NCBI GenBank assembly: GCA_002205125.1
Contig: NIOE01000016.1
Span: 142,627 to 206,626, forward strand
From: Roseateles noduli
GTDB lineage: Bacteria; Pseudomonadota; Gammaproteobacteria; Burkholderiales; Burkholderiaceae_C
Reading direction: 5' to 3'
Length of the DNA stretch: 64,000 nucleotides
A model generated the notes under the pieces. It made no database searches and was not told the origin of the DNA. It saw only the letters and a program-made list of their open reading frames with translations. The position numbers and the translations under genes were made by a program. Positions 55,130-63,928 of this stretch are shown piece after piece (position 1 is the stretch's first letter; each line of letters opens with the position of its first letter).

Positions 55130-56053
55130 TCAGTCCTGGCCGCTCATGAGTGCCGTTACCAACGCGATCACCCCCGGCTGCTCCAGCGCCTGCTCCGAAT
55201 GGCAGAGCATCAGGGTGCGCAGCGCCCACGGCTCGTCGAGGCGGACGATATGGACGCCTGCCGTCCGCTCGCGTTCCGCCGCGCTGCGCGACATCACCGC
55301 CACGCCGGCCCCGGCTTCGACGAGCCGGACGATCGCCTCGAAGCCGGACACGCGCACGCGGTGATGCGGCACGCGGCCGCTGCGTGCGGCCTGCGCGAGC
55401 AGATAGCGGCTCAGTCCGGCGTCGGCGCCGAGGCCGACGAACGGACGGTCCAGCAGCTCGATGAAGCGCACGCTCTTGGGCGCCCGTCCCCGCTTGACGG
55501 CGGGCAGCAGCGCGACCAGCTCGTCCTCCACCCAGGGCCGCGCCGTCAGCCCCGTCGTGTCGACGTGGTTCGTGACGATCACGACGTCGGCGACGCCTTC
55601 GCGCAAGGCCTGCAGCGCGGCGTCGCTGGGCGCCTCCTGCAGTTCGACGTCGATGTCCGGATGCTCCGCGAGGAAGCGGCCGAGCCGCGGCGGCAGCGCC
55701 TCGACCAGCGCGGCCGTGTTGCCGAGCAGGCGCACCGTGCCGCGCAGTCCGCGGCCGAAGGCCGACATCTCGATGTGCAGCGAATCCAGCTCGGACAGCA
55801 CCCGCCTGGCCTGCCGGGACAACGCGCGACCCGCGTCGGTCGCCACCACGCCGGACTTGGAGCGATCCAGCAGCCGCACGCCGACCCGGTGCTCCAGGCC
55901 TTTCAAGCGCGCACTCGCGGCCGCGAGCGACAGGCTCATCGCCGCCGCGCCGGCGGTGATCGAGCCGTGCACGACGACCGCCTCGAACAGCTGCAGGTCG
56001 AAGGGATCGACGCGGTAGTCGATCGGTCGGGCGGTGGTGCGCGTTGCGGTCAT
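55130..56053 (-). CDS. LysR-family transcriptional regulator
   Basis: 307 residues. HTH at about residues 15-75 (FDLQLFEAVVVHGSITAGAAAMSLSLAAASARLKGLEHRVG), then RSKSGVVATDAGRAL and a sensor domain. It resembles LysR regulators placed next to small-molecule exporters. It is divergent from the TSUP exporter gene with a 110-bp gap, so that gene is its likely target. Confidence 0.88.
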   Translation of the reverse strand: MTATRTTARPIDYRVDPFDLQLFEAVVVHGSITAGAAAMSLSLAAASARLKGLEHRVGVRLLDRSKSGVVATDAGRALSRQARRVLSELDSLHIEMSAFGRGLRGTVRLLGNTAALVEALPPRLGRFLAEHPDIDVELQEAPSDAALQALREGVADVVIVTNHVDTTGLTARPWVEDELVALLPAVKRGRAPKSVRFIELLDRPFVGLGADAGLSRYLLAQAARSGRVPHHRVRVSGFEAIVRLVEAGAGVAVMSRSAAERERTAGVHIVRLDEPWALRTLMLCHSEQALEQPGVIALVTALMSGQD

Positions 56054-56163
56054 CGAGGCGTTCCAGGTCCTGCGGTCTTCGAGGTCATCCTCTTGCTAAC
56101 ACGAAGGATATCCGCCGTACATCGAGATCGACATCGCCCCCTCGCCATTCGAAGATCCGCCGC

Positions 56164-56910
56164 ATGGCTTCCACCTCCTTCGCGTCGCTCGCACCCTGGC
56201 TCGGCATCGGGCTCGTCTTCGTCCTGGCTGGCGGCGTCAAGGGCGTCACCGGCATGGGCCTGCCGACCGTCGCCATGAGCCTGCTCGGCCTGTGGATGGC
56301 GCCCGCACAGGCGGCGGCGCTGCTGGTCATGCCGTCCCTCGTCACCAACATCGCGCAGTGCCAGGGACCGGCCTGGCGACGCATCGTCACGACGCTCTGG
56401 CCCGTGTGGCTGGGGATGATCGTCAGCACCGTCTGGGGACCAGACCTGAGTTCGATTGCGCCGATCGACGCGCGACTTGCGCTGGGCGTCATCCTCGTCG
56501 TCTACGGCTTGTGGGGCCTGTGGAAACCGGTCGTCCCGCAGGTCTCGCCGCACGCGTGGTGGATCGGGCTGGCCGCCGGATTGGCGACGGGCTTCGTCAC
56601 CGCGTCGACCGCCGTCTTCGCCCTGCCGCTGGTGCCCTACCTCCAGGCCCTGCGGCTGGACAAGGACACGATGATCCAGGCACTCGGCCTGTCCTTCACC
56701 GTCGCGACGCTGTCGCTGGCCGCTCGGCTGCATTCGTTCGAGAGCGGGTCGGTGCTGACCGTGTCCTCGATGGTGGCACTGGCTGCGGCGTTCGCGGGGC
56801 TGGGCGTCGGCGCCGCGGTTCGGGCGAGGATCAGCCCGACGACCTTCCAGCGCGCGCTGTTCGTCGTGTTCATCGCGCTCGGCATCGCGAACCTGTGGCG
56901 AGGCCTATGA
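56164..56910 (+). CDS. TSUP-family (TauE/SafE) anion exporter
   Basis: 248-residue membrane protein with about eight spans. Two TauE/SafE repeats are visible, with VKGVTGMGLPTVAMSLLGLW near residue 25 and IGLAAGLATGFVTASTAVFALPLVPYLQAL near residue 137. The family moves sulfite, sulfoacetate or other organic anions across the inner membrane. The substrate is unknown. It is divergent from a LysR regulator, and its stop overlaps the start of the next small gene (ATGA). Confidence 0.9.
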   Translation: MASTSFASLAPWLGIGLVFVLAGGVKGVTGMGLPTVAMSLLGLWMAPAQAAALLVMPSLVTNIAQCQGPAWRRIVTTLWPVWLGMIVSTVWGPDLSSIAPIDARLALGVILVVYGLWGLWKPVVPQVSPHAWWIGLAAGLATGFVTASTAVFALPLVPYLQALRLDKDTMIQALGLSFTVATLSLAARLHSFESGSVLTVSSMVALAAAFAGLGVGAAVRARISPTTFQRALFVVFIALGIANLWRGL

Positions 56911-57218
56911 ACGCGCGGGACGAACGCTGCGAGCTGGCGGCCCTGCTGGAGCGCGCCTACCGGCTCGCCCTGTGGCTGCACGACGCGGAACGCGTCGATC
57001 GCATGGACACGCCGGGCGAACCCGGCGCCTCGCAGGCGAGCTTCGCGGTACACGTCGCCTCGTCGGAGCTGGTGGACGTGCTCGACGAAGCCCGTGCGCG
57101 GCTGGTCGCCGGCGCGGGTCATGCGATCGGAACCGCGACCGATCCCTCGATCGGTCCGGCGATCAACCCAGCCGGAATGCCGACGCCAGCTCGTTCATCC
57201 GCTCCGCCTGATCGTTGA
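56907..57218 (+). CDS. Small hypothetical protein coupled to the TSUP exporter
   Basis: 103 residues, not recognised. It starts in the exporter stop codon (ATGA). A helical first half ([34 protein letters not shown]) is followed by a low-complexity Ala/Pro end. The last 56 bases overlap the convergent chemoreceptor gene. It could be a real accessory protein or a fortuitous extension; the coupling is the main support. Confidence 0.45.
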   Translation: MNARDERCELAALLERAYRLALWLHDAERVDRMDTPGEPGASQASFAVHVASSELVDVLDEARARLVAGAGHAIGTATDPSIGPAINPAGMPTPARSSAPPDR

Positions 57219-59034
57219 GCGAGGCGGCCGACGCTGCGGCCTCCTCGACGAGCGCAGCGTTCTGCTGGACCATGCGTTCGACGTCGGTGAAGGTGCCGCG
57301 CAGCTCCTGGAGGCTGATCGCCTCTTCGGCCACTTCATGCGCGATGCGCTCGATCTCCGCGCTGACCAGGCCGATGCCGCGCTCGATGCCGGCGATGGCC
57401 GTGCCCGCGGCCTGCACTTCGGCCTGACCGCGTTCGACGCGCGTGACCGACTCGCCGATCAGCACCTTGACCTCGCCGGCCGCGCCCGCGCTGCGCTTGG
57501 CTAGGTTACGCACCTCGGCCGCGACGACCGCGAAGCCGCGACCCTGCTCGCCCGCGCGCGCCGCCTCGACGGCCGCGTTCAGCGCCAGGATGTTGGTCTG
57601 GAACGCGATCGTGTCGATCACCGAGACGATCTCCGACATGCGCTTGGAGCTCGCGCCGATCGACGTCATCGTCTCGACGAAGCCCTGCACCATCCGGCCG
57701 CCGGCGGCTGCGCTGGCGCTGGCCTCGTCGGCGAGACCGCGGGTGCGGACGGAGGCCTGCGCCGTGCCGTCCAGCGTCTCCGACAGCCGTTGCACGTTGC
57801 TCGACGCCTCCTGCACGCGCGCAGCGGCGTGCTCGCTGCGCACACTGAGGTCTTGATTGCCGGAGGCGATCTCGTCGGCGGCGCCGTGGATCTCGCCCGA
57901 GGCGACCTGCATCTGCGTCACCAGACCGCGCAGCCGGTCGCGCATCGAGCGGATCGCATCGAGCATCCGCCCGAGGTCGTCGTTGGTATGCCAGGAGGAC
58001 TCCGCGGTCAGATCGCCTTGCGCGATGCGCTCGGTCAGCGTCTCGGCCTCCCGGATCGGACGCCAGACGCCGAGCAGCGTGCGCCACAGCACCAGACCCA
58101 TGGCGACCAGCCCGCCGATCACGACGACGGTCGTCAGCAGGAAGCGGTGCGCGACGGCGGACTCGCTGTCGTCGAGCCGCTGCGCCAGCGTGTCCATCAC
58201 GCGCGCGGAGAGTTCCGACTGCAGCACCGCGCCCTTCTTCAGCGTGGCGACGAGTTGATCGAGCGGGTAGTTCACATCCTTCGCCGACGCGTCGAGCGCT
58301 TCCAGCACGACCTGGCGCTGCTGGGCGACCCGTTGCAGCGTCTCCGCATAGTCGGCGGCGTGCGCTTCATCGGCGACGGCGGCCTGGCGCAGCGCGGCAT
58401 TGAGCTGGCGCAGGTCCGCGCGGTAGCGCCCGGCGGCATTGCCGACCGCAGCGACGTCGTCGACCGCGGCTGCGGCGCCGATCGCGCCGAGTTCCGCCAG
58501 CGTGTCGGTCAACTGCGGCGCGACCTGCAGGCCGGCGACCACGTTGAAGTAGGTCGCCCCGTCCTGCTGCATCAGCAGCCCGGAGCGAGCGTTCAGTTGC
58601 GCGACCGCGTCGAAGATCGCGTCGAACACGACGCGGTACTGCGGCGTCTGCACCTGGAGCATCTGGCTCACGCCCTTCGCGTGGAGCGCCTTGAACTGCT
58701 CGCGGACTTTCGTCGCTTCTTCGGTGAGCGCGTCTCCATGACGCACGTCGTCGAGTTCGGCGAGCACGGCCTCGAAGTCCTTCTCGATCTTCGCGGCGGC
58801 GACGTCGCGGGCGGCGGCTTGTTCCGGATGACTGGACGCCGTGGCTGAGGCGAGCCGGTGTTCGGACAGATCGGCGATCACGCGCTGCCAGGCCTGATTG
58901 GCAGGCAGCGCGGCGCGTTGCGCCTTGACGGTGCGCAGCGCTTCCAGGAGGTTGAAGCCCAGTTGCGCAGTGGGCAGCAGGCAGACGGCGCCGCACAGGA
59001 GCGCGACGACGGCGAGACGGTGTTTGAGAGACAT
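57163..59034 (-). CDS. Methyl-accepting chemotaxis protein
   Basis: 623-residue chemoreceptor. First membrane segment at residues ~8-30 ([22 protein letters not shown]), a ~265-residue helical periplasmic sensor, second segment near 298-320 ([19 protein letters not shown]), a HAMP domain ([17 protein letters not shown]), then the coiled signalling domain with the hairpin tip [43 protein letters not shown]. It ends shortly after the methylation helix without a CheR-tethering pentapeptide. The ligand is unknown. No other chemotaxis genes are in the window. Confidence 0.95.
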   Translation of the reverse strand: MSLKHRLAVVALLCGAVCLLPTAQLGFNLLEALRTVKAQRAALPANQAWQRVIADLSEHRLASATASSHPEQAAARDVAAAKIEKDFEAVLAELDDVRHGDALTEEATKVREQFKALHAKGVSQMLQVQTPQYRVVFDAIFDAVAQLNARSGLLMQQDGATYFNVVAGLQVAPQLTDTLAELGAIGAAAAVDDVAAVGNAAGRYRADLRQLNAALRQAAVADEAHAADYAETLQRVAQQRQVVLEALDASAKDVNYPLDQLVATLKKGAVLQSELSARVMDTLAQRLDDSESAVAHRFLLTTVVVIGGLVAMGLVLWRTLLGVWRPIREAETLTERIAQGDLTAESSWHTNDDLGRMLDAIRSMRDRLRGLVTQMQVASGEIHGAADEIASGNQDLSVRSEHAAARVQEASSNVQRLSETLDGTAQASVRTRGLADEASASAAAGGRMVQGFVETMTSIGASSKRMSEIVSVIDTIAFQTNILALNAAVEAARAGEQGRGFAVVAAEVRNLAKRSAGAAGEVKVLIGESVTRVERGQAEVQAAGTAIAGIERGIGLVSAEIERIAHEVAEEAISLQELRGTFTDVERMVQQNAALVEEAAASAASLNDQAERMNELASAFRLG

Positions 59035-59205
59035 GCGGCGGGACCTTGGGAGGCCGGTGCTGGGGAGGCGCCGCGAGTCTTGCAACGCTTCGTTACAGCC
59101 CCGGGACAACCCGGAGGTCTGCCTGTGAGGAGGCCGGGAAACGGGGGTTTTTAACGGTCGCGCGGTGGGGTCGGGCGCAGGGCGCCCGGAGTGCCTCGGC
59201 ACGGA

Positions 59206-59745
59206 TCAGGCGTAGCGATCGCGACCGTCCGGGAGCACATACACCAACGAGCCTTCGTCACAGGCGCCGATGCGCTGGAAATTTTCTCTCGCCTCGCGCA
59301 GCGTCATGTGATTGGACCCGCTCCTTTGGTCCAACGGGGAGTTGCCTTCGTCTTCCCAGAAGCAGACGCGGCAGATCTCATAGTGGCCGCGTTGACCCAG
59401 GGAGCGATACCCGCAACACGGGCACGCGACCATTGGTTCGACCGGCCCGTCAACCGCCGCGTCGATGCCGAGAGCGGCGAGACGTCGGCTGAGATAGTCG
59501 TTGCGCACGCCGACATGACAATACCGAAGGGCGATCAGCAACAGCGGATCGAAGAGTCGAAGGCTCGGATCTGCAGGGGCGTCGGTGTCGAGCAGCGCCT
59601 GCTTCAGCTCGACGGGCAACCCGGCGAACTCCTCATCTTCCTCATCGATGGACCACCAGTTGAGCAGGTGAGACTCGCGGGCTGACGCGGTCAGCTCGGC
59701 AAGCTCATGCCGAGCCAGTAGATCGATCGCTTCGGAGCGGGTCAT
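59206..59745 (-). CDS. CPCC-family cysteine-rich protein
   Basis: 179 residues. The C-terminal half has the CPCC zinc-ribbon pattern: ACPCCGYRSLGQRGHYEICRVCFWEDEGN (four cysteines as CxxC... CxxC) followed by SNHMTLREARENFQRIGAC. CPCC proteins often occur beside polymorphic toxin immunity genes. The N-terminal half (TRSEAIDLLARHELAEL...) is unrecognised. It is the last gene of a seven-gene tightly packed run; its start overlaps the previous stop by four bases. Confidence 0.85.
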   Translation of the reverse strand: MTRSEAIDLLARHELAELTASARESHLLNWWSIDEEDEEFAGLPVELKQALLDTDAPADPSLRLFDPLLLIALRYCHVGVRNDYLSRRLAALGIDAAVDGPVEPMVACPCCGYRSLGQRGHYEICRVCFWEDEGNSPLDQRSGSNHMTLREARENFQRIGACDEGSLVYVLPDGRDRYA

Positions 59746-60671
59746 TCGGATTCCAAGGCGACGAGTTGCTGAAGATAGAGGCGCACCAGCGCCAGCGGAG
59801 ACTTGTCTTCGATCCCGTTGTACCAGTCGTAATGGACCTCGACGCCCCCGGCATAGAACAGGTTGGCTTCGTCATTGTGCGGCTCCAACCAAGTGGGGAC
59901 GGCGCTGCCATCGAAAAACGCCATGACCTCGGTGTCTGTCAGTTCCATTGCCACGTCCGCCACATCACCGACCTCGTCCATGTCGAGCAACGGAACGGAT
60001 CGCAGGAATCCGATCATCGATCGACGCAGATCGTCGGTCGACGCGCTCGAAGCGTCGCGGTCGATGAAGTCGCAAAGGCGCTGGGCCGCCGTCCGCCGAT
60101 CGGGTAGTCCGCCGCGCACGGCGTGCTCAAGGTCGAAGCCGTCGCGCTCGCCAGCGTGGTCGCGCCACATCAACACCGACGGGAGCAGTGCGTATCGGAG
60201 TACGGCGAGACGCAAGAGAGCGACTGACGACACGTGTTGAACGGGGAGTTTCTCCAGCCAGCGTCGCAGATGGTCAAGGTCGGCTGAGCGCATGCCTTGC
60301 TCGGTGCACGCCCGCACGAGATCACGAGAGAACCGGAGCACTTCAGCGCGAAGCGCTGTCACCTCGACGATGGCTGAACAGGCAACGTGCGCACCGCGTC
60401 GGTCCTCGATGCAGTCCAGCGTCACCGTGGTGGCGTTCTGCCGCTTCATGACGATCCAGTAGGGACCGTCCATGAATTGCAGCCTGGCGCTGGATTGGCC
60501 GCCCTCGATCTCCTCAATCGCCGTCAGCCACCAGCCTGCAATCACAACCACGAAGTCGTTCCACCCCGCAACGGGGAACTGCGACCCAGGGTCAAAGTCG
60601 AAATAGACGACGCCGGTGATGGCGCCGCTTCCGCTCTGATGAAGGGTGGTGGAGTCGAAACGGACCTCCAT
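59742..60671 (-). CDS. Hypothetical protein, possible two-domain fusion
   Basis: 309 residues from ATG 60671; not recognised. The N-terminal ~150 residues (GAITGVVYFDFDPGSQFPVAGWNDFVVVIAGWWLTAIEEIEGG, then DGPYWIVMKRQNATTVTLDC) look like a small beta-rich immunity-type protein. The C-terminal ~150 residues (HAVRGGLPDRRTAAQRLCDFIDRDASS, VAMELTDTEVMAFFDGSAVPTWLEPHND, VHYDWYNGIEDKSPLALVRLYLQQL) look like another. It may be two immunity-like proteins joined. It lies in the co-directional array, four bases after the 60676 gene ends. Confidence 0.65.
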   Translation of the reverse strand: MEVRFDSTTLHQSGSGAITGVVYFDFDPGSQFPVAGWNDFVVVIAGWWLTAIEEIEGGQSSARLQFMDGPYWIVMKRQNATTVTLDCIEDRRGAHVACSAIVEVTALRAEVLRFSRDLVRACTEQGMRSADLDHLRRWLEKLPVQHVSSVALLRLAVLRYALLPSVLMWRDHAGERDGFDLEHAVRGGLPDRRTAAQRLCDFIDRDASSASTDDLRRSMIGFLRSVPLLDMDEVGDVADVAMELTDTEVMAFFDGSAVPTWLEPHNDEANLFYAGGVEVHYDWYNGIEDKSPLALVRLYLQQLVALESE

Positions 60672-60675
60672 ATGC

Positions 60676-60930
60676 TCATCTTTGAGGAAACCAGATGCCT
60701 CGGACCAGGCACGACCCCATGTTCGGCAGCACATGAAGCGGATCCAACGTGGAGACATCGACGTCCTCCGTCATCGATGCGATCTCCAGGGCACCATGCT
60801 CCTTGAACACGGTCGCCTCCAACAGCTTCAACGCATCGTGATGGTCGAACGCCGAAATGCCGCACCCGATCCCCACGGGGCTGAAGGCGGGGGGATTCCT
60901 GAAGACGACCCAGAATCTCTGGAGTTTCAT
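60676..60930 (-). CDS. Small hypothetical protein (immunity-like)
   Basis: 84 residues. It fits a small protein family I know only as hypothetical, with the pattern FWVVFRNPPAFSPVGIGCGISAFDHHDA and the C-terminal EDVDVSTLDPLHVLPNMGSCLVRGIWFP. Such proteins are often found singly or in runs near toxin immunity genes; its role is not known. Its start overlaps the previous gene's stop by four bases. Confidence 0.75.
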   Translation of the reverse strand: MKLQRFWVVFRNPPAFSPVGIGCGISAFDHHDALKLLEATVFKEHGALEIASMTEDVDVSTLDPLHVLPNMGSCLVRGIWFPQR

Positions 60931-61286
60931 GATTCGATCGGATCGACGGAACCGTCCTCGCTGAACGCGCTTGGATCAAACGCCTTTGGCCACGGCTCGA
61001 TGTGGGCCACGAACTCCAGCTCGATCACATCCGGATAGACCAACGACGCCATCAGAGATCCGCCGTGCTCCAGATCGCGATGCGAGAAGTTCCAGTCCCG
61101 TTGCAAGGCGCCAATGGCCGATGGCAGTGGATCCGGAAAACGAATGGTGGCGAATGCTCCGCAGGTCGTCGAGCTTCGTTCGATGACAGTCGCTCGATGC
61201 GCCGTCGAGGCGATGGCCGCATCCAAGGCATCGGTGCCCGCGAAAAGCCTGCCGAGCGCGAACGTTTCTTCGTCCGTGAGCTGCAT
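60927..61286 (-). CDS. Hypothetical protein (immunity-like)
   Basis: 119 residues, not recognised. Acidic, soluble, no signal peptide. Start MQLTDEETFALGRLFAGTDALDAAI, middle LQRDWNFSHRDLEHGGSLM, end FVAHIEPWPKAFDPSAFSEDGS. Its size and acidity match immunity proteins, and it is translationally coupled to the next gene. Base composition is visibly less GC-rich than the metabolic genes. Confidence 0.65.
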   Translation of the reverse strand: MQLTDEETFALGRLFAGTDALDAAIASTAHRATVIERSSTTCGAFATIRFPDPLPSAIGALQRDWNFSHRDLEHGGSLMASLVYPDVIELEFVAHIEPWPKAFDPSAFSEDGSVDPIES

Positions 61287-61326
61287 CAGATACCCTTCCC
61301 CTGAATTCTTCTATCCCGGGTCATGC

Positions 61327-61761
61327 TCAAGCGAGGACTGCCCGCTCTGGGAACCGGGAGATCAGCGCATCCAGACTCGCCAGGATCTCCTGCCTGCGTC
61401 GCTCATTCCAATCCAGCTCCAGCAGACATTCCGTGTCGATGCCGTGCCGATAGGAACCTTCGTTGGGATGCAATGCGTAGTTCAGGACGACGACCAGCTT
61501 CCCGCTATCCGGCTCGAATCGGAAAGCGAGTTCGTTCTCGATGAAGGAGATCGTCGCTCCGACTCCCGTCGTCAGCGCCGAGAACCAGTGTCGAAGCCTG
61601 ACCAGTTCCCAGGTCAGCAGACACGCCGATGACGCGGTCCACGACGACGAATCGGTCTGCGCTCGGATCCGGACTTGAAGCCAGTTGGCATCGTATTTGT
61701 CGCTGGCCCGAGAAAACTCGTAGGCCAGGACATCCAAAGAAAACGAATTTCCTGTCGTCAT
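61327..61761 (-). CDS. WapI-like immunity-type protein
   Basis: 144 residues. The pattern DANWLQVRIRAQTDSSSWTASSACLLTWELVRLRHWFSAL, followed by ISFIENELAFRFEPD and LVVVLNYALHPNEG, resembles WapI-type immunity proteins that neutralise contact-dependent toxins. This is recognition by pattern only. It lies in the same array, 17 bp after the preceding gene. Confidence 0.6.
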   Translation of the reverse strand: MTTGNSFSLDVLAYEFSRASDKYDANWLQVRIRAQTDSSSWTASSACLLTWELVRLRHWFSALTTGVGATISFIENELAFRFEPDSGKLVVVLNYALHPNEGSYRHGIDTECLLELDWNERRRQEILASLDALISRFPERAVLA

Positions 61762-61778
61762 GAATTCCGGCCCTGCCC

Positions 61779-62192
61779 TTACATGGAGAACACAATGGCG
61801 CGCCGAAACTCCTTCGCGCGATCCACAGTCTTCTGCGGTGGTGCGTTGCCCTTGACTCGTAAGAGATCTCTACCCAGCGAGACGCTCACGTTCCTGGCAA
61901 ACGTCGCAAGAAAAATTTCTCCACGCATCGAGTGCTCGCCGTGTCCCGGAGCCGGCACCACATGACGGAAGAGCTCCGATGCCGAATATCGATCGTGCTG
62001 AAGCCAGTCGAAGTCGCTGCCGACGAGCCACCATTCTCCGTCTCGAACCATTGAACAGGTGCCTCCGCCCAACTCGACGACGTCAGCCATCAAGTAGGCA
62101 AGGAGGCCAATGGGCTCGACTTTGCCAGTCGGAAAAAACTTCTGCGGATGGGAACGTACCCAATCCACCGGATCAACGCTGACGATGTCCAT
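61779..62192 (-). CDS. Hypothetical protein (immunity-like)
   Basis: 137 residues from ATG 62192, which has GGAGGA directly upstream, so this start is preferred over 62216. Not recognised. Features include VDPVDWVRSHPQKFFPTGKVEPIGLLAYLMADVVELGG, then DGEWWLVGSDFDWL and HSMRGEIFLATFARNVSVSLG. Soluble, no signal peptide. It is second in the array, 42 bp after the first gene. Confidence 0.65.
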   Translation of the reverse strand: MDIVSVDPVDWVRSHPQKFFPTGKVEPIGLLAYLMADVVELGGGTCSMVRDGEWWLVGSDFDWLQHDRYSASELFRHVVPAPGHGEHSMRGEIFLATFARNVSVSLGRDLLRVKGNAPPQKTVDRAKEFRRAIVFSM

Positions 62193-62234
62193 AGGTCCTC
62201 CTCTGACCGGAACCACCTCGATTTGGCAGCTCCC

Positions 62235-62681
62235 TCACCGTCCTGATGATCCGGAAGCGGGAAAGACCACCACGATGGTCGTCGCCTCAGCTTCCCCGCC
62301 TTCGACACGCGCATCCACGTCGAGGTGGTCGACCTCCGCAACACCGTCACGCACGGTGCGAAGCGTGAAGTGCACCCATCGTTCGAGCTCCGTGCCCTCC
62401 AGCGACAAAACGATCTTGTTCTTGATGGACTGGACCGATGTGGAGCGGGCGCCAGCGGTCAAACGAAGCACACGGTCGCTGTCTGATTCGACCAGATCTA
62501 GGCTCTCGACCAACCCCTTGTCCAGGAGACAAAGACCGATGCAGAACTGATGGAGCGATCCGGCCAGCAGGCGCACCTTCAGTCCCGCCGGCATGAAGGT
62601 GCCGTCCTCGCCGCCAGTCAGCGAGCAAGCCCCTGCAAGTCTCCAATTCATCGTCCAGTTCCCTTCGGTCGACGCAAACAT
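62235..62681 (-). CDS. Hypothetical protein (immunity-like), first gene of the array
   Basis: 148 residues from ATG 62681 (GGGAG upstream); ATG 62651 is an alternative and a TTG at 62759 would lengthen it. Not recognised. Alternating hydrophobic pattern typical of a small beta-rich protein (LKVRLLAGSLHQFCIGLCLLDKGLVESLDLVE, then RTVRDGVAEVDHLDVDARVEGG). It is divergent from the LacI regulator with a 165-bp gap, which should hold the array promoter. Confidence 0.6.
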   Translation of the reverse strand: MFASTEGNWTMNWRLAGACSLTGGEDGTFMPAGLKVRLLAGSLHQFCIGLCLLDKGLVESLDLVESDSDRVLRLTAGARSTSVQSIKNKIVLSLEGTELERWVHFTLRTVRDGVAEVDHLDVDARVEGGEAEATTIVVVFPASGSSGR

Positions 62682-62846
62682 AGGCTCCCAAGCGCCGTCT
62701 GGAGAGATTATTGTTTCAAGTCCCGGGGGCGGCTGCGTCGCGATCCGGTCGTCCGCCAATCGCGCGACTATCGCCCGTCCATCCGTTTTCCCCCACCCGG
62801 CAACCGTCCCTTACACTCGCCGCGCAACGACAACGCTATCCCCTTC

Positions 62847-63872
62847 ATGAAGAGCACCAAGTCCGCCCGCACGCCGCCCTCGAAGGTGACGCTGGGCATG
62901 GTCGCCGAAGTCAGCGGGGTCTCGCCGAGCACCGTCTCGCGCATCCTCAACGGCACCGCCGTCGTCAGCCAGGAGAAGAAGGACGCCGTCGACCGCGCGA
63001 TCGCGGATCTCGGCTTCGTCCCGAATCCGATCGCCCGCGTGCTGGCCGGCGGACGCTCGCTGAGCGTCGGCGTGGTCACGCAGGCCATCGACAGCCCGTA
63101 TTACGGCGTCGCCCTGCGCGGCATCGAGGAAGTGCTCGACGCCGCCGGGTATGTGCCGCTGTTCGCCAGCGGCCATTGGAACGCCAAGGAAGAACAGCGC
63201 TGCATCGACACGCTGCGTGCGCGCCGCGTCGACGGGATCATCGTGCTCACCGGCCGGCTCAGCGATGAATCGCTGCGCAAGCTGGCGAAGGAGCTGCCCG
63301 TCGTTGTCACCGGTCGCACGTTGAAGGCCCCCAGCCTGTACGCGCTGAACTTCAACGACTTCGAAGGTGCGCGGCTCGCCACGCATCATCTGCTCACGCA
63401 GGGCCATCGCAAGATCGCGTTCATCACCGGCGACCCGGTCCACCCCGATGCGCAGGAGCGTCTGAAGGGCTATCGCGCCGCGCTGGAGGCCGCCGGCGTG
63501 AAGTACAAGCCGGCGCTGGTGTTGCCGGGCCTGTTCCAGGAAGACAGCGGCGTGATGGCCGTCGAACGGCTGATCGACAGCCGCGAGCCATTCACCGCGA
63601 TCTTCGCGGCGAACGACCAGATGGCGTTCGGTGCGTCGCTGGCGCTGTACCGCCGCGGGCTGCGTGTGCCGGAAGACGTCTCCATCGTCGGCTTCGACGA
63701 TCTGGCCGGCGCGGCGCATTGCATTCCGCCGCTGACGACCATCCACCAGGCCGGGCTCGAACTCGGCCGCTGCGCCGCGCAGGCGCTGCTGGATCTGCTG
63801 GGCAACAAGAACCCCACCGCCCAACTGCCCGAGCCGCGGCTGATCATCCGGTCGTCGACACGCTCGCTCTGA
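62847..63872 (+). CDS. LacI-family transcriptional regulator
   Basis: 341 residues. DNA-binding headpiece at residues ~12-65 (VTLGMVAEVSGVSPSTVSRILNGTAVVSQEKKDAVDRAIADLGFVPNPIARVLAGGRS), then a sugar-binding-protein-like domain (VGVVTQAIDSPYYGVALRGIEEVL, VDGIIVLTGRL, ITGDPVHPDAQERLKGYRAAL, IFAANDQMAFGASLALYRRGLRVPEDVSIVGFDD). It binds a small sugar-like effector. Its usual downstream target genes are not visible; a repeat and an insertion-sequence end follow within 60 bp. Confidence 0.93.
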   Translation: MKSTKSARTPPSKVTLGMVAEVSGVSPSTVSRILNGTAVVSQEKKDAVDRAIADLGFVPNPIARVLAGGRSLSVGVVTQAIDSPYYGVALRGIEEVLDAAGYVPLFASGHWNAKEEQRCIDTLRARRVDGIIVLTGRLSDESLRKLAKELPVVVTGRTLKAPSLYALNFNDFEGARLATHHLLTQGHRKIAFITGDPVHPDAQERLKGYRAALEAAGVKYKPALVLPGLFQEDSGVMAVERLIDSREPFTAIFAANDQMAFGASLALYRRGLRVPEDVSIVGFDDLAGAAHCIPPLTTIHQAGLELGRCAAQALLDLLGNKNPTAQLPEPRLIIRSSTRSL

Positions 63873-63881
63873 TCGGGCCTC

Positions 63882-63928
63882 GGTACTGCCACCGCCGCTG
63901 GCCCTCACCCCTGCCCTCTCCCGCAAGC
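63882..63928. repeat. Intergenic hairpin repeat (copy B, interrupted)
   Basis: It matches copy A (42404-42450) over about 46 bases with one clear mismatch (GTACTGCC for GTACTTCC). It stops after CCGCAAGC, in the first bases of the second hairpin arm. The missing GGGAGAGGG suggests that the following element inserted in the hairpin. Confidence 0.75.

Noticed and set aside
59035..59205. Sigma-28 promoter for the chemoreceptor gene
   Set aside because: A TAAA tract is present on the minus strand, but no convincing GCCGATAA-like element lies at the right distance.
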